DNA of 64,000 bases from Priestia abyssalis (lineage in GTDB: Bacteria; Bacillota; Bacilli; Bacillales; Bacillaceae_H): NCBI RefSeq assembly GCF_002019595.1, contig NZ_KV917369.1, forward strand, positions 2,806,624 to 2,870,623, read 5' to 3'. The notes beneath the pieces are model-generated. The model did not search any database. It was not told where the DNA came from and saw nothing but the letters and a program-made list of their open reading frames with translations. Positions 52,647 to 61,836 of the stretch are shown here, in pieces (the stretch's first letter is position 1; every line of letters starts with the position of its first letter). Both the position numbers and the translations under genes were made by a program.

Positions 52647-52670
52647 GAACATTTGTTCCTATGGTATACT
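52647..52670 (+). promoter_or_regulatory. LexA (DinR)-type operator with extended -10
   Basis: GAACATTTGTTC (52647-52658) is a perfect GAAC-N4-GTTC Bacillus SOS box. Seven bases later comes TATACT (52665-52670) preceded by TGG, an extended -10. This is the layout of Bacillus SOS promoters. No open frame follows; transcription would enter the IS605-type element. Confidence 0.65.
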
Positions 52671-52699
52671 ATTCCTGTACAGGTTGTTCTTTGAAAACT

Positions 52700-52949
52700 G
52701 AAGATATAAGGTTGTGACAGGAAAACGTCTGTCACGTAAAATCTTCAACGTTCAGTCGCCCCGCACGTATCGAAGTAGCGAAAACCAAGCAGAGTAGAAC
52801 GTGCGGTGAGTTCAACGTACAAGATGCTAAAAAGCGTTCACCGTAGGGACTACGGGCAGAGCCTGCTCCGTAACTGGTGGATACACTGGTGTTCGCAGGA
52901 ATCCCCCACTTCAAATTTTCGTTAGAAAATTAAGTGGTGGGTAGTTCAA
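52700..52949 (+). mobile_element. IS200/IS605-type element without transposase, omega-RNA-like
   Basis: A left hairpin (GTGACAG...CTGTCAC, 52714-52735), an internal stem (CCGCACGT at 52761-52768 with ACGTGCGG at 52799-52806) and a right hairpin (CCCCCACTT...AAGTGGTGGG, 52903-52941) ending in TAGTTCAA match the architecture of IS200/IS605 and IS1341 right ends in Bacillaceae. There, the 3' part of tnpB overlaps its guide (omega) RNA. No tnpA or tnpB is present, so this is a non-autonomous derivative of about 250 bp. The left border is uncertain. The sequence after TAGTTCAA (TATCCAAT) would be read as guide if an omega RNA is made. Confidence 0.65.
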
Positions 52950-53026
52950 TATCCAATAAAAGCGAAAAGCGGGCGTTCTTATATAACAAAACGCTCAAGC
53001 CAGCGTCTTTGTATGAAACGATATCC

Positions 53027-53842
53027 TCAATACTTTCGATAGTGAATGGCTGGCTGATTCAAAACCTGTTTACGAATCATAGCCTCACACTCGGAAAAAA
53101 GAGCTTCAATGACTTGTGTCCGGTAAGCAAGCACCCTTATAACAATCCCTTTAACCGGCGGGATGGAAAAGCCGATCCGTGCTTTTTCCTTATACTTCTC
53201 CCCTATATTCTGCAGCTGTTTGATTACATTCGCATCGGCTTGTTCATGAAGAAACAAAAGAGAACCGAAATGAGTGTATTCTCCCATCATCATGACGGCT
53301 TCCATTTGTTTTTTCGGCTTTAAATATAGATGATCGGACAACACGAGATGGCGATTTCGATAGACTTTTAATTTCGTACGAATATCATCATATGTAAAAA
53401 ACTGACCGTTCTCGGCCCACCCCGGCGTTAAAATGTCCGTCATTAAAAAAGAAGCATTCTTTTCCAGGTGAACCGTTGTCATTTGGGCATATCGGGCATG
53501 TTTATATAAAATAAGCGGATCTTGAATAAGGGATAAAAAGCTGCCTTCTTTCAGCACAATCTCTGTTTCTTGCCTCGCAGGTTCCCCCGTTGTTTTATAT
53601 ACTTTTGTGGCCGATTGTGTGGTAAGGGATAGATTTGCCCCTTCTTCGAGAACAATCAACTGGTTATATAGATCCCCGCTGACATATCCTCCCCCAACAT
53701 GCATCAAATAAAAGGTCGGATGATCGTCTTCTAAGTAAACAGGGCGAGATAGTTTCAGCGCACCGTCATAATAACAATCATGTAAGATCGTGCGCCCGTG
53801 CTTGACTTTCGCCCCAATCGATAACGATCCTGTCAGTGTCAT
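53027..53842 (-). CDS. ureD: Urease accessory protein UreD
   Basis: This protein of about 271 residues is of the UreD (UreH) family, which docks on apo-urease and passes nickel from UreG. Conserved blocks are [31 protein letters not shown] and [19 protein letters not shown] chose ATG 53842 because it overlaps the ureG stop (ATGA), which gives coupling; the open frame to 53881 is not needed. It is the last gene of the operon. The next element downstream is the IS605-type remnant. Confidence 0.92.
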   Translation of the reverse strand: MTLTGSLSIGAKVKHGRTILHDCYYDGALKLSRPVYLEDDHPTFYLMHVGGGYVSGDLYNQLIVLEEGANLSLTTQSATKVYKTTGEPARQETEIVLKEGSFLSLIQDPLILYKHARYAQMTTVHLEKNASFLMTDILTPGWAENGQFFTYDDIRTKLKVYRNRHLVLSDHLYLKPKKQMEAVMMMGEYTHFGSLLFLHEQADANVIKQLQNIGEKYKEKARIGFSIPPVKGIVIRVLAYRTQVIEALFSECEAMIRKQVLNQPAIHYRKY

Positions 53843-54456
53843 GCTTCCAGCCCGGCGAGCAGCGCTTCCGATTTGATCCAATCCACCACTTCTTGCAGTC
53901 CCGTTTCATCTTTTAAATTCGTAAAAAAGAACGATTTTTGCCCTCTCGTGGCAATTGTATCCTGTTCCATCACATCAAGGCTTGCTCCTACATATGGAGC
54001 GAGATCAATTTTGTTGATGATAAACAAATCGGACTTAATCATCCCTTGGCCGCCTTTTCGAGGGATTTTTTCCCCTTGGGCCACATCAATAATATAAATG
54101 GAAAAATCGACAAGCTCCGGACTGAATGTCGCTGCCAAGTTATCTCCCCCGCTTTCTACGAAGATGATATCCAGGTCTGGATGCCGTTCTTTTAATTCGT
54201 CAATCGCCGCAAAATTCATGGAAGCATCTTCCCTGATGGCTGTGTGCGGGCAGCCGCCCGTTTCGACCCCGATGATGCGATCTTCCGGTAAAATCCCGTT
54301 TTTCATGAGAAATAAAGCATCTTCTTTCGTATAAATATCGTTCGTCACGACTGCCATACTGAACTCGTTATGCATCGCTCTCGTCAGCTTTTCCACAAGC
54401 ATCGTTTTTCCTGCTCCCACGGGTCCGCCGACACCGATACGTACTGGTTCTTTCAT
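53839..54456 (-). CDS. ureG: Urease accessory GTPase UreG
   Basis: UreG is a SIMIBI GTPase that inserts nickel into urease. The P-loop is [17 protein letters not shown], the metal-binding CPH motif lies in [17 protein letters not shown], and [12 protein letters not shown] is the base-recognition motif. The protein has 205 residues, normal for the family. ATG 54456 is used (GTG 54462 is also possible; ribosome-binding sites are weak). An R2 repeat and 206 bases separate it from ureF, unusual for genes that are normally contiguous. Confidence 0.95.
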   Translation of the reverse strand: MKEPVRIGVGGPVGAGKTMLVEKLTRAMHNEFSMAVVTNDIYTKEDALFLMKNGILPEDRIIGVETGGCPHTAIREDASMNFAAIDELKERHPDLDIIFVESGGDNLAATFSPELVDFSIYIIDVAQGEKIPRKGGQGMIKSDLFIINKIDLAPYVGASLDVMEQDTIATRGQKSFFFTNLKDETGLQEVVDWIKSEALLAGLEA

Positions 54457-54536
54457 CTTCACGCTTTCGTCTCACATAGAGCGAAAGCTTCCCCCCTTTT
54501 GTAAGATATCAAAACGTATTCATCATATTTTTCATT

Positions 54537-54661
54537 CATGGTCCAGCTGCACGAGCTACACCCTACGGTCATTTCGCCCCTTCCGTCGAAGCCAAAAAGT
54601 AGCTTCTCTGTCAGAAGCTCCAATGCCCTATGGGTGTGAACGAGCTCGCTCCGCTCTTCTT
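54537..54661 (-). repeat. R2 repeat copy 5 inside the urease operon
   Basis: A reverse-orientation R2 unit (GTCCAGCTGCACGAGCTACA...GAGCTCGCTCCGCTCTTCTT) lies between ureG and ureF and ends at the ureF stop codon. It corresponds to the unit at 36416-36530. Confidence 0.85.
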
Positions 54662-54662
54662 G

Positions 54663-55349
54663 CTAACTCATAAATAACCGTACATGTAATTGTTCATGGC
54701 GCATTTGGGCGATTTCCAACCCTGGCAATGACCTTCCTAAATCCTCTGGACTTAACATGTTAATCAATGGAACTAACTCTTTTAAAATCGTTTGACTATG
54801 CAAAAGGAGTTTCTGTCCATCTGTTTGCCCGAGCGGGACGCCCCGAACGGCGTTTTGAATGAGCGAAGATACGGCAGCATACAAGCAAGCACTTATTGCT
54901 CCTTCAAGACTAATGTTCAATTCATGGCACACAAGAGCGAAAACAACAGCGGGGTGCCCGAAGCATGTTTTTTCGCGAATTCTTTGCTGATACGCTTCCA
55001 ATACAGGAAAAGCATATAAAACGGTGCACAACTTCGTCATTTGCTCTCCGATTCGCTTCGTTCCTTCTCTTGTCTCACGGGCTAAACTTAGCGCAAACAG
55101 CTCCTCATCCAACTCCCAAATACAGTCTAACCGTCCCTCCCCTAAATATTCGTATGCCAGCTTGCAGCCAAGTCCATCTGTATACACAAGCTGCTCCTTC
55201 ATATATGTCTCAACGGTCATTCGGAAGGATGCGGCATCTGTTACAACACCTTCTTGAATGTATGTCTCCATCCCAAACGAATGAGAAAAAGCACCGGATG
55301 GAAAGTTGGAATCGCAAAGCTGCAGCAAAGGCAGCAGTGAATCAATCAT
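54663..55349 (-). CDS. ureF: Urease accessory protein UreF
   Basis: This 228-residue helical protein is of the UreF family, the bridge between UreG and UreD in the urease activation complex. It opens [31 protein letters not shown], the family signature. Its ATG overlaps the end of ureE by eight bases. The C-terminus ([13 protein letters not shown]) matches the family. The following ureG is displaced by an R2 copy. Confidence 0.93.
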   Translation of the reverse strand: MIDSLLPLLQLCDSNFPSGAFSHSFGMETYIQEGVVTDAASFRMTVETYMKEQLVYTDGLGCKLAYEYLGEGRLDCIWELDEELFALSLARETREGTKRIGEQMTKLCTVLYAFPVLEAYQQRIREKTCFGHPAVVFALVCHELNISLEGAISACLYAAVSSLIQNAVRGVPLGQTDGQKLLLHSQTILKELVPLINMLSPEDLGRSLPGLEIAQMRHEQLHVRLFMS

Positions 55350-55788
55350 GACTGTGACCGATATGGCGGAACGCCTGCTTGACCTTCCGCTCCTCCCTTC
55401 TGTACGGAATCTCGAGCTGTTTCAATAAGTCCTCTACTAAATAATCATATTGCACAAGCATTTCATCCCCCTCAAACTGAGCCGGCAGGTGACGATTTCC
55501 CAATTGATGGGCGATTTCTCCCATTTGCTGAATCGAGGTTGGACAAATGGTTAAAATGTCATCTGCCAACACTTGAATGACGATCATATTGCGCTCATCC
55601 ATGTATAAAATATCGCCATCCACCAAGTCTTTGTTTTCTTTCAAACGGATGCCGATTTCCTTTCCATGGTCTGTCACGACCCGTTGGATGCGTTTCACTA
55701 ACGCATCGCTTTCCACATAGACACGCTCAACGTGAGGCGCTTTTTTTTCGATTGTCGCGATATTTCCAAGTATGTTTTCAATAATCAT
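55342..55788 (-). CDS. ureE: Urease accessory protein UreE
   Basis: This nickel chaperone has 148 residues. The N-terminal domain starts [16 protein letters not shown], and the C-terminal metal-binding domain contains [20 protein letters not shown]. The tail is short (HIGHSHD), with two more His, rather than the long His-rich tail of some homologues. It lies 11 bases after ureC with GGTG before the ATG at 55788. Confidence 0.93.
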   Translation of the reverse strand: MIIENILGNIATIEKKAPHVERVYVESDALVKRIQRVVTDHGKEIGIRLKENKDLVDGDILYMDERNMIVIQVLADDILTICPTSIQQMGEIAHQLGNRHLPAQFEGDEMLVQYDYLVEDLLKQLEIPYRREERKVKQAFRHIGHSHD

Positions 55789-55799
55789 TCTTTTTCACC

Positions 55800-57509
55800 T
55801 CAAAATAAAAAATATCGTTGTGCCATCGGCAGTACTTCTGCCGGTTCACACGTAATCAATTCGCCATCGACTTTTACTTCATATGTCTGAGGATCAACCT
55901 CAATAACAGGGGTTTCTCCGTTCAATATCATATCCTGCTTCTTTAAATTTCGGATATTGGACACCGGCTTCACCGTTTTCTTCAAACCAAGTTTTTCGTG
56001 GACCCCTTTTTCAAATGCCGCTTTCGATAAAAAGGTCATCGACGTTTTCAAAACGGCTTTTCCAAAGCTTCCGAACATCGGTCGATATAATACCGGCTGA
56101 GGCGTAGGAATGGAAGCATTCGGATCTCCCATTAGGCTGTGGGCAATCATACCGCCTTTTAAGACCAGGTCCGGCTTCACTCCGAAAAATGCCGGATCCC
56201 ACACGACTAAGTCTGCCAATTTTCCTGTTTCAATCGATCCGACATATTCAGAAATCCCATGAGTAAGGGCCGGGTTGATCGTGTATTTGGCGATGTACCG
56301 CTTCACGCGGAAGTTATCGCCGACTCCTTTGTCTTCACCGAGCTTTCCTCGCTGCTTTTTCATTTTGTCTGCCGTTTGCCATGTTCTTGATATCACTTCC
56401 CCAATGCGTCCCATCGCTTGCGAATCGGAACTAATCATGCTGAACACGCCAAGGTCATGCAAAATATCTTCTGCGGCAATCGTTTCTTTGCGAATACGTG
56501 AATCGGCGAACGCGATGTCTTCAGGCACAGACGGGTCCAAGTGATGGCACACCATTAACATATCAAGATGTTCCTCGAGCGTATTCACGGTATACGGACG
56601 GGTTGGATTCGTCGATGATGGCAATATGTTCGGAAAGCTTGCGGCCTTAATAATATCCGGCGCGTGACCTCCTCCGGCGCCTTCTGTATGATACGTATGG
56701 ATAACACGGCCATTAATCGCATTGATGGTATCTTCCACAAAACCGCCTTCATTTAATGTGTCTGTATGTATCGCAATTTGTATATCATATTCATCCGCCA
56801 CAGTCAGACTCGTATCGATCGCTGCAGCGGTCGTACCCCAATCTTCATGCAGCTTTAAGCCGATTGCCCCAGCTTCAATTTGCTCAATGAGCGGTTCTTT
56901 TGCGGATGCATTTCCTTTGCCTAAAAATCCGAGGTTCATCGGAAACTGTTCAGCCGCCTCCAACATACGATGAATGTTCCATTCTCCCGGCGTGCATGTA
57001 GTGGCATTCGTACCTGTTGCAGGCCCGGTGCCTCCGCCAATCATTGTTGTTACTCCAGATGAAAGGGCTGTTTCGATTTGCTGTGGACAAATGAAATGAA
57101 TATGGGCATCGATTCCTCCCGCTGTCACGATCATTCCTTCTGCCGCGATAATTTCAGTGGCGGCACCGATCACCATGTTTACACCATCCATCAACAGCTG
57201 ATTTCCCGCTTTTCCAATGGCTGCAATAAGTCCATCCTTCACTCCGATGTCAGCTTTATAAATACCGGCATGGTCAACAATGATGGCATTTGTTAAAATG
57301 AGATCCATTGATTCATCCCTTGTCGCAAGGGGATGCTGACCCATCCCGTCACGAATGACCTTTCCTCCCCCAAACTTCACTTCGTCGCCATAAACCGTAA
57401 AGTCTTTTTCAATTTCAATGAAAAGCTCCGTATCTGCTAAGCGGACCGCATCCCCCGTGGTCGGACCAAACATATCCGCATACTGTTTTCGGGACATATG
57501 AAAACCCAT
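55800..57509 (-). CDS. ureC: Urease alpha subunit
   Basis: This is the full-length (569-residue) catalytic subunit. The dinuclear nickel ligands are all present: H136 and H138 (DAHIHF), carbamylated K219 (GLKLHEDW), H248, H274 and D362, with catalytic C321/H322 in the flap (MVCHHLDP). It hydrolyses urea to ammonia and CO2. Small subunits UreA (gamma) and UreB (beta) normally precede ureC, but here ureC is first, with AAGGAGGG before its ATG and tandem GlnR/TnrA-type sites 130-168 bases upstream. Unless ureA and ureB lie elsewhere, an active enzyme cannot assemble. Confidence 0.97.
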   Translation of the reverse strand: MGFHMSRKQYADMFGPTTGDAVRLADTELFIEIEKDFTVYGDEVKFGGGKVIRDGMGQHPLATRDESMDLILTNAIIVDHAGIYKADIGVKDGLIAAIGKAGNQLLMDGVNMVIGAATEIIAAEGMIVTAGGIDAHIHFICPQQIETALSSGVTTMIGGGTGPATGTNATTCTPGEWNIHRMLEAAEQFPMNLGFLGKGNASAKEPLIEQIEAGAIGLKLHEDWGTTAAAIDTSLTVADEYDIQIAIHTDTLNEGGFVEDTINAINGRVIHTYHTEGAGGGHAPDIIKAASFPNILPSSTNPTRPYTVNTLEEHLDMLMVCHHLDPSVPEDIAFADSRIRKETIAAEDILHDLGVFSMISSDSQAMGRIGEVISRTWQTADKMKKQRGKLGEDKGVGDNFRVKRYIAKYTINPALTHGISEYVGSIETGKLADLVVWDPAFFGVKPDLVLKGGMIAHSLMGDPNASIPTPQPVLYRPMFGSFGKAVLKTSMTFLSKAAFEKGVHEKLGLKKTVKPVSNIRNLKKQDMILNGETPVIEVDPQTYEVKVDGELITCEPAEVLPMAQRYFLF

Positions 57510-57638
57510 TTCATCCCTCCTTATCTACTAAACTATTTTTCTTCTTTAAATAACTTACGAACACACTTTCATTATGTCTTCTAAAATTTTACAATCCATT
57601 CACTTTTATCCTTTTCTAGCAAGATGACTAACCAACAA

Positions 57639-57677
57639 AGTTATAATAACTAACATAAAATGTTATAAAATATAACA
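57639..57677. promoter_or_regulatory. Tandem GlnR/TnrA-type sites upstream of ureC
   Basis: TGTTATAAAATATAACA (57661-57677) is a perfect TGTNAN7TNACA site. AGTTATAATAACTAACA (57639-57655) differs only in its first base. Their centres are 22 bases apart, two helical turns. Such sites mediate nitrogen control of ureABC in B. subtilis. Confidence 0.8.
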
Positions 57678-57784
57678 TAATATAGATTATAAACAATTTT
57701 CTGTAAATTTCAATGTGGAAAAAGGATTTTTTTACTATTTAATCTCCATAAAGGTTTAGTTATTACCCATTTTTTAATAAGGCA

Positions 57785-57833
57785 CAAAAAAAGACAAACA
57801 CCGGAAAGTTCTCACCAGCATTCGTCTTTTTGG
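57785..57833 (-). terminator. Terminator of the LctP-family permease gene
   Basis: On the minus strand, AAAAAGACGAATGCTGG pairs imperfectly with CCGGTGTTTGTCTTTTTTT, which ends in seven T. It lies 66 bases beyond the permease stop. Confidence 0.65.
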
Positions 57834-57898
57834 TTTGATACTTATAAATCCATAAAGCAGTTATTTGTTAACGTTTATATTTCGGATTTGAACAAAAC

Positions 57899-59689
57899 TC
57901 ATTTCGCGGATTTCTTATCCATTGATGAATAGTTAACAATTAAATTTGCCCGCTTACGATTTGTGGCAATCACGTAAATGGCCGCAAATGCAATGACTGC
58001 TGTAATCAGTGAACCAAGATTAAAGAACCCTTTTTGCGAATGCCATACAATGGAGTATCCGATTGATCCTGCCAATAGAGCATAGTATACGAATGGGAAC
58101 AAGGTTTTCCGGATGACCGTTCCTTCTTTCCCCACCAGCCCCACGACTGCTGAAGCCGCTACAACGTTATGCACACAAATCATGTTTCCCGCTGCTCCGC
58201 CTACGGCCTGAAGAGCAACGATCCATGTAGGGTCCACCCCAATTTGAGAGCCAACATCGTACTGGAATAAGGAGAACATCATATTGCTGACCGTGTTACT
58301 TCCTGCGATAAAGGCACCGAGTCCTCCGATGAATGTTGAAAATAGCGGCCAATATTCACCAGCTAACGCTGCAGCCCCGTTCGCTAATTCAATCGGCATT
58401 TTATCAAATCCTGCCGCTCCTCCGCCCGTGTTGGCGAATACTTGCACCATCGGAACAGTAAAAATAAGGGCCGTTGATGCCGCCACTGTCGTTTTTCCGG
58501 ATTGGGCCCACGCACGTTTGTATGCGCTTCCATTCATTCCGTGAATAAAGAATGTAATAAGCGATACTAAAATAAAGATCGTGCCTGGCAGGTACAACGG
58601 CTGGAAGCTCGCACTAATTTCCGATCCGAAAATATTGGGAATGGATACAGTCCACGCTTTCATCCACCCACTTATCGGAAGCACACTTAATCTTGTTAGC
58701 ACAAGAAATAATCCGACTAAAATATAAGGTGTCCAAGCACGAACCATGCTCATGTTTCCATTCTTATGAGAAATCTCTTTGATTTCCAGGTTACCGCTCC
58801 ACTCCGGGTCCCATTTTGATTTTTCTTCAAAATCCCACACTTCTTCTTTAGACGGCATAAGGAAACCTTTTTTAGCCGCGCTCACAACGATAGCTAAACC
58901 AATTAATCCTCCGATCATGGATGGAAATTCAGGGCCGAGCACATTCGCAACGATGACATATGGAATCGTCATGGCAAATGCTGCGAACAAAGCAAATTTC
59001 CAGACCTTAATTCCTTCGGAGAATGATTTATTTTTACCGAAAAATCTCGTCATTAATGCTACAACAAAAAGAGGAATGAGAGTTCCTGAAATCATATGCA
59101 GAATGGCCACTTTCCCCCCGATTAACGTAACCAATGACAGAAAATCATTCGTAATGCTCGGGTCAGCTGATAACCCGGTTTGCACTCCCACAAGCATTGG
59201 TGTTCCAACCGCACCAAAAGAAACGGGTGTACTTTGAATAACCATGCCAGCAATTACCGCTGCCATTGCCGGGAAGCCTAATCCAACGAGCAAGGGTACA
59301 GCTACCGCTGCTGGTGTCCCAAACCCTGAAGCCCCTTCAATGAATGATCCGAATAACCAGGCGATAATAATGACTTGAATGCGACGGTCCGCTGAAATAT
59401 CCGTGAACCCCTGGCGTATCGTTTTAATCCCGCCGCTTTCTTGCAGTGTATTTAACAGCAAGATGGCTCCAAAAATGATGTATAACAGTGTCCCCGCTAC
59501 AACAAGGCCATTGACTGACGCGGCGGCAACGTTCGCTCCAGGCACCTTCCATACAAATAACGCAAGGATGACCGCTACTACATACGAAATGGGCATCGCT
59601 TTACTTGCGGGCCACCTGAGACCGACCAGAAAGATTCCAACAGCGATAATCGGAAGAAGAGATAAGAAAGCTAACATTCCAGTACTCAT
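57899..59689 (-). CDS. LctP-family lactate/glycolate permease
   Basis: This permease has about 596 residues and 13-14 helices. The family segments [36 protein letters not shown] and [18 protein letters not shown] are intact. The family imports L-lactate and glycolate with protons. ATG 59689 follows GGGGG; the frame extends to 59722. The neighbouring IclR regulator and malate synthase G make glycolate or a related two-carbon acid a reasonable substrate. Two identical palindromes at 59759-59790 lie upstream. Confidence 0.9.
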   Translation of the reverse strand: MSTGMLAFLSLLPIIAVGIFLVGLRWPASKAMPISYVVAVILALFVWKVPGANVAAASVNGLVVAGTLLYIIFGAILLLNTLQESGGIKTIRQGFTDISADRRIQVIIIAWLFGSFIEGASGFGTPAAVAVPLLVGLGFPAMAAVIAGMVIQSTPVSFGAVGTPMLVGVQTGLSADPSITNDFLSLVTLIGGKVAILHMISGTLIPLFVVALMTRFFGKNKSFSEGIKVWKFALFAAFAMTIPYVIVANVLGPEFPSMIGGLIGLAIVVSAAKKGFLMPSKEEVWDFEEKSKWDPEWSGNLEIKEISHKNGNMSMVRAWTPYILVGLFLVLTRLSVLPISGWMKAWTVSIPNIFGSEISASFQPLYLPGTIFILVSLITFFIHGMNGSAYKRAWAQSGKTTVAASTALIFTVPMVQVFANTGGGAAGFDKMPIELANGAAALAGEYWPLFSTFIGGLGAFIAGSNTVSNMMFSLFQYDVGSQIGVDPTWIVALQAVGGAAGNMICVHNVVAASAVVGLVGKEGTVIRKTLFPFVYYALLAGSIGYSIVWHSQKGFFNLGSLITAVIAFAAIYVIATNRKRANLIVNYSSMDKKSAK

Positions 59690-59758
59690 AAGACATTTCC
59701 CCCTTTTGTTTTGTAATACCAAACAACGTTTAGGTTTTGTTGCGAATAAAGGAATATT

Positions 59759-59790
59759 GTTATATAACTATTCTAAAATTGTTATATAAC
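59759..59790. promoter_or_regulatory. Twin GTTATATAAC palindromes upstream of the LctP-family gene
   Basis: The 10-bp palindrome GTTATATAAC, preceded each time by ATT, occurs at 59759-59768 and 59781-59790, exactly 22 bases apart. This two-turn spacing suits a dimer-of-dimers regulator such as the IclR protein encoded at 60022-60807. They lie 70-101 bases before the permease start. Confidence 0.6.
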
Positions 59791-59890
59791 AAGAGCTCGA
59801 CCTACATCCTATTATACATTTTATTCCCTATATTTCAATATTCTTCCAAAAAATTTAAAATAATCAGTCAATTTGTTGTCGCAAAAAAAA

Positions 59891-59927
59891 TTGCCCGATA
59901 TATCTTTTCCAAAGACATCGAGCAAAT
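59891..59927 (-). terminator. Possible iclR terminator
   Basis: TTGCCCGAT and ATCGAGCAA form a 9-bp stem with one mismatch, in A/T-rich surroundings, about 95 bases beyond the iclR stop. Confidence 0.45.
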
Positions 59928-60021
59928 TTCCATCATGCTGTTCTTCTTGAAATACACAGATGGGCAAATGAAGACGCTACAACAGGACATTTCGTGTTTA
60001 GCCTTCGTTCCTCTTTGCCCT

Positions 60022-60807
60022 CTAACTTCGGCTCGTTCTGCTTTTCGTGTATCCAAGCCTTGCCGAAATTTGCCCGCCGATATATTTCATCCGGGATTGA
60101 AGGTGGTCGAGGCGCTCATCCTTCATTCGAATCGTTGGACCTGAAATGCTGACTGCGGCCGCAACTTTTCCTTGATGATCAAAAATCGGGACGGCAATAC
60201 ATATTATCCCGTATTCGTTTTCTTCTAAGTCAAGTGCGTATCCCTTTTGTTTCACTTGAATTAATTCTGCAAGAAAATTATCTTTATTCGTAATGGTTTT
60301 ATCTGTATGCATCGGCATTCCTTTTCGCTCTAGAATGTCCAGAACCACACTGGACGGTAAATGGGCAAGAATGGCTTTTCCAACCGATGTACAATGCATG
60401 GGCGCCCTTTTTCCGACTTTAGAATGCATTCGAAGCGTTTCGTTTCCTTCTAATTTTTCGATATAGACTACTTCACCTTGATCATAGACAACAAGGTGAA
60501 TCACTTCATTTGTTTCGTTTTCCAGTTCCTGCAAATATGGTTTCGCCTCTGTCCGTAAATCGATGGACTCCAGCAGCTTGGAACTGACTTCTAAAAATTT
60601 ATACCCAAGCTTGTACCGGCCCGTTTCCCGATCCTGCTCGATATAGCCGTACTGGGCCATTGTTGACAAGATGCGATAAACGGAGCTTTTATTAATATCC
60701 ATTTGGTTAGCAATCTCCGTAACACCTAATCCATCCCTTTTTGAACTGACCAGCGTAATAATATCCAATGCCCGGCTTACGGACTTTACCATATTCTCTC
60801 TTTCCAA
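60022..60807 (-). CDS. IclR-family transcriptional regulator
   Basis: This 261-residue protein has an N-terminal winged helix (VSRALDIITLVSSKRDGLGV, then NKSSVYRILSTMAQYGYIEQ) and a C-terminal GAF-like ligand domain with the signature MHCTSVGKAILAHLP. TTG 60807 is chosen because GAGGTG lies seven bases upstream; ATG 60792 is the alternative. IclR proteins sense small organic acids such as glyoxylate or aromatic acids. It lies between the FAA hydrolase and the permease and likely controls one or both. Confidence 0.9.
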   Translation of the reverse strand: MERENMVKSVSRALDIITLVSSKRDGLGVTEIANQMDINKSSVYRILSTMAQYGYIEQDRETGRYKLGYKFLEVSSKLLESIDLRTEAKPYLQELENETNEVIHLVVYDQGEVVYIEKLEGNETLRMHSKVGKRAPMHCTSVGKAILAHLPSSVVLDILERKGMPMHTDKTITNKDNFLAELIQVKQKGYALDLEENEYGIICIAVPIFDHQGKVAAAVSISGPTIRMKDERLDHLQSRMKYIGGQISARLGYTKSRTSRS

Positions 60808-60878
60808 AATCCCTCACCTCTGGTGCAAAACGTCATCGTTTTCATTCTAGTATATATGTTCCCGGGTATCCGATTTCA

Positions 60879-61661
60879 TCATTGCAGCACGGCAGCATGT
60901 GTCCTTGCCGCTGCAAACGTATTCCGAAGCACACCTATTTCTTCAATCCTGCATTCAATGACATCTCCCTCATCAACCAATTCCGCTCCAACAGGACTTC
61001 CTGTCAGAATGACATCACCAGGTTTCAATGTCATCACATTCGTTAAATAGGAAATCATTTTTTGAATCGAAATAATCATTAATTCTGTCGCGCTGTTTTG
61101 TTTTTCGATCCCATTAAGGCTTGCCTCTACCTTCACGTTGAAAGGATCGAGCTCCGTTTCGATCACAGGGCCTAACGGCGTAAAGGTGTCAAATGACTTT
61201 CCAATCGTCCAGTGACCATCTTGATGAAAAAATTGAGGGGCTGTCACGTCATTTCCAATCGTATAGCCGAAAACGTAATCAAGCACTTCTGATTCTGGAA
61301 CATTTTTCGCTTCTTTCCCAATGACAACGGCCAATTCAGACTCGAATTTCACTTGTTCAATGCCATTTGGAATGACAATGGTTTCTCCGTGCCCGATAAC
61401 CGATGACGTCGGCTTGAAGAAAAAGACTGGAATTTCCGGCATTTCCTCAGGCAATTCCTCCACCTTTGATACATAGTTTGCACCAATCCCAATGATTTGG
61501 TTCGGTTCCAATGGAGGAAGAAATGTCACTTCACTTTCGGAAAACATTTTGCCTGTATACTCCCACTCCTCAAATATATTTCCCTTAATTTCTCTGATTT
61601 CACTGCCTGTTATTACACCTGTATACGTTTCAGCATTCACTTTAAACCTAGTAAACTTCAC
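60879..61661 (-). CDS. Fumarylacetoacetate hydrolase-family protein
   Basis: This protein of about 260 residues belongs to the FAH superfamily. GIGANYVSKVEELPEEMPEI, the metal ligand Glu pair in VKFESELAVVIGKEAKNVPE and Asp in IGNDVTAPQ, and TLKPGDVILTGSPVGAELVD are diagnostic. Members hydrolyse or decarboxylate 2-keto acids (acylpyruvate hydrolase, oxaloacetate decarboxylase, ring-cleavage products). GTG 61661 has GGAGGG eight bases upstream. It lies between malate synthase G and the IclR gene on the same strand. The substrate is not predictable. Confidence 0.88.
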   Translation of the reverse strand: MKFTRFKVNAETYTGVITGSEIREIKGNIFEEWEYTGKMFSESEVTFLPPLEPNQIIGIGANYVSKVEELPEEMPEIPVFFFKPTSSVIGHGETIVIPNGIEQVKFESELAVVIGKEAKNVPESEVLDYVFGYTIGNDVTAPQFFHQDGHWTIGKSFDTFTPLGPVIETELDPFNVKVEASLNGIEKQNSATELMIISIQKMISYLTNVMTLKPGDVILTGSPVGAELVDEGDVIECRIEEIGVLRNTFAAARTHAAVLQ

Positions 61662-61716
61662 CTTAGCACCCTCCTGATCCACCTTTTTCTAATTCTATAA
61701 AGACATCCTGATTTTA

Positions 61717-61826
61717 CCCTCAAAGGTTCACCTAAGCGGATGGCGCCAACCCCGAAAGGGGGGTGCCATCCGCTTAGGTGTAGAAAGTTCGGCATGGCCG
61801 TCTTTGGCCATGCCGAACTTTCTACA
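61717..61826. repeat. R3 copy c: two hairpins behind malate synthase
   Basis: CCCTCAAAGGTTC is followed by hairpin 1 (61729-61780, CACCTAAGCGGATGGC paired with GCCATCCGCTTAGGTG around a GGCGCCAACCCC-type loop) and hairpin 2 (61779-61826, TGTAGAAAGTTCGGCATGGCC / GGCCATGCCGAACTTTCTACA). Hairpin 2 lies ten bases beyond the malate synthase stop and should terminate it. Confidence 0.85.
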
Positions 61827-61836
61827 TCGATAATAG

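Noticed and set aside
52662..52671. TGGTATACTA as a ninth GTATAC operator
   Set aside because: It lies directly after a LexA box and is better read as the extended -10 (TGG-TATACT) of an SOS-type promoter; no island gene is nearby.
52732..52914. Minus-strand ORF of 60 codons within the IS605-type element
   Set aside because: It is explained by the structured non-coding sequence of the element; no ribosome-binding site is present.
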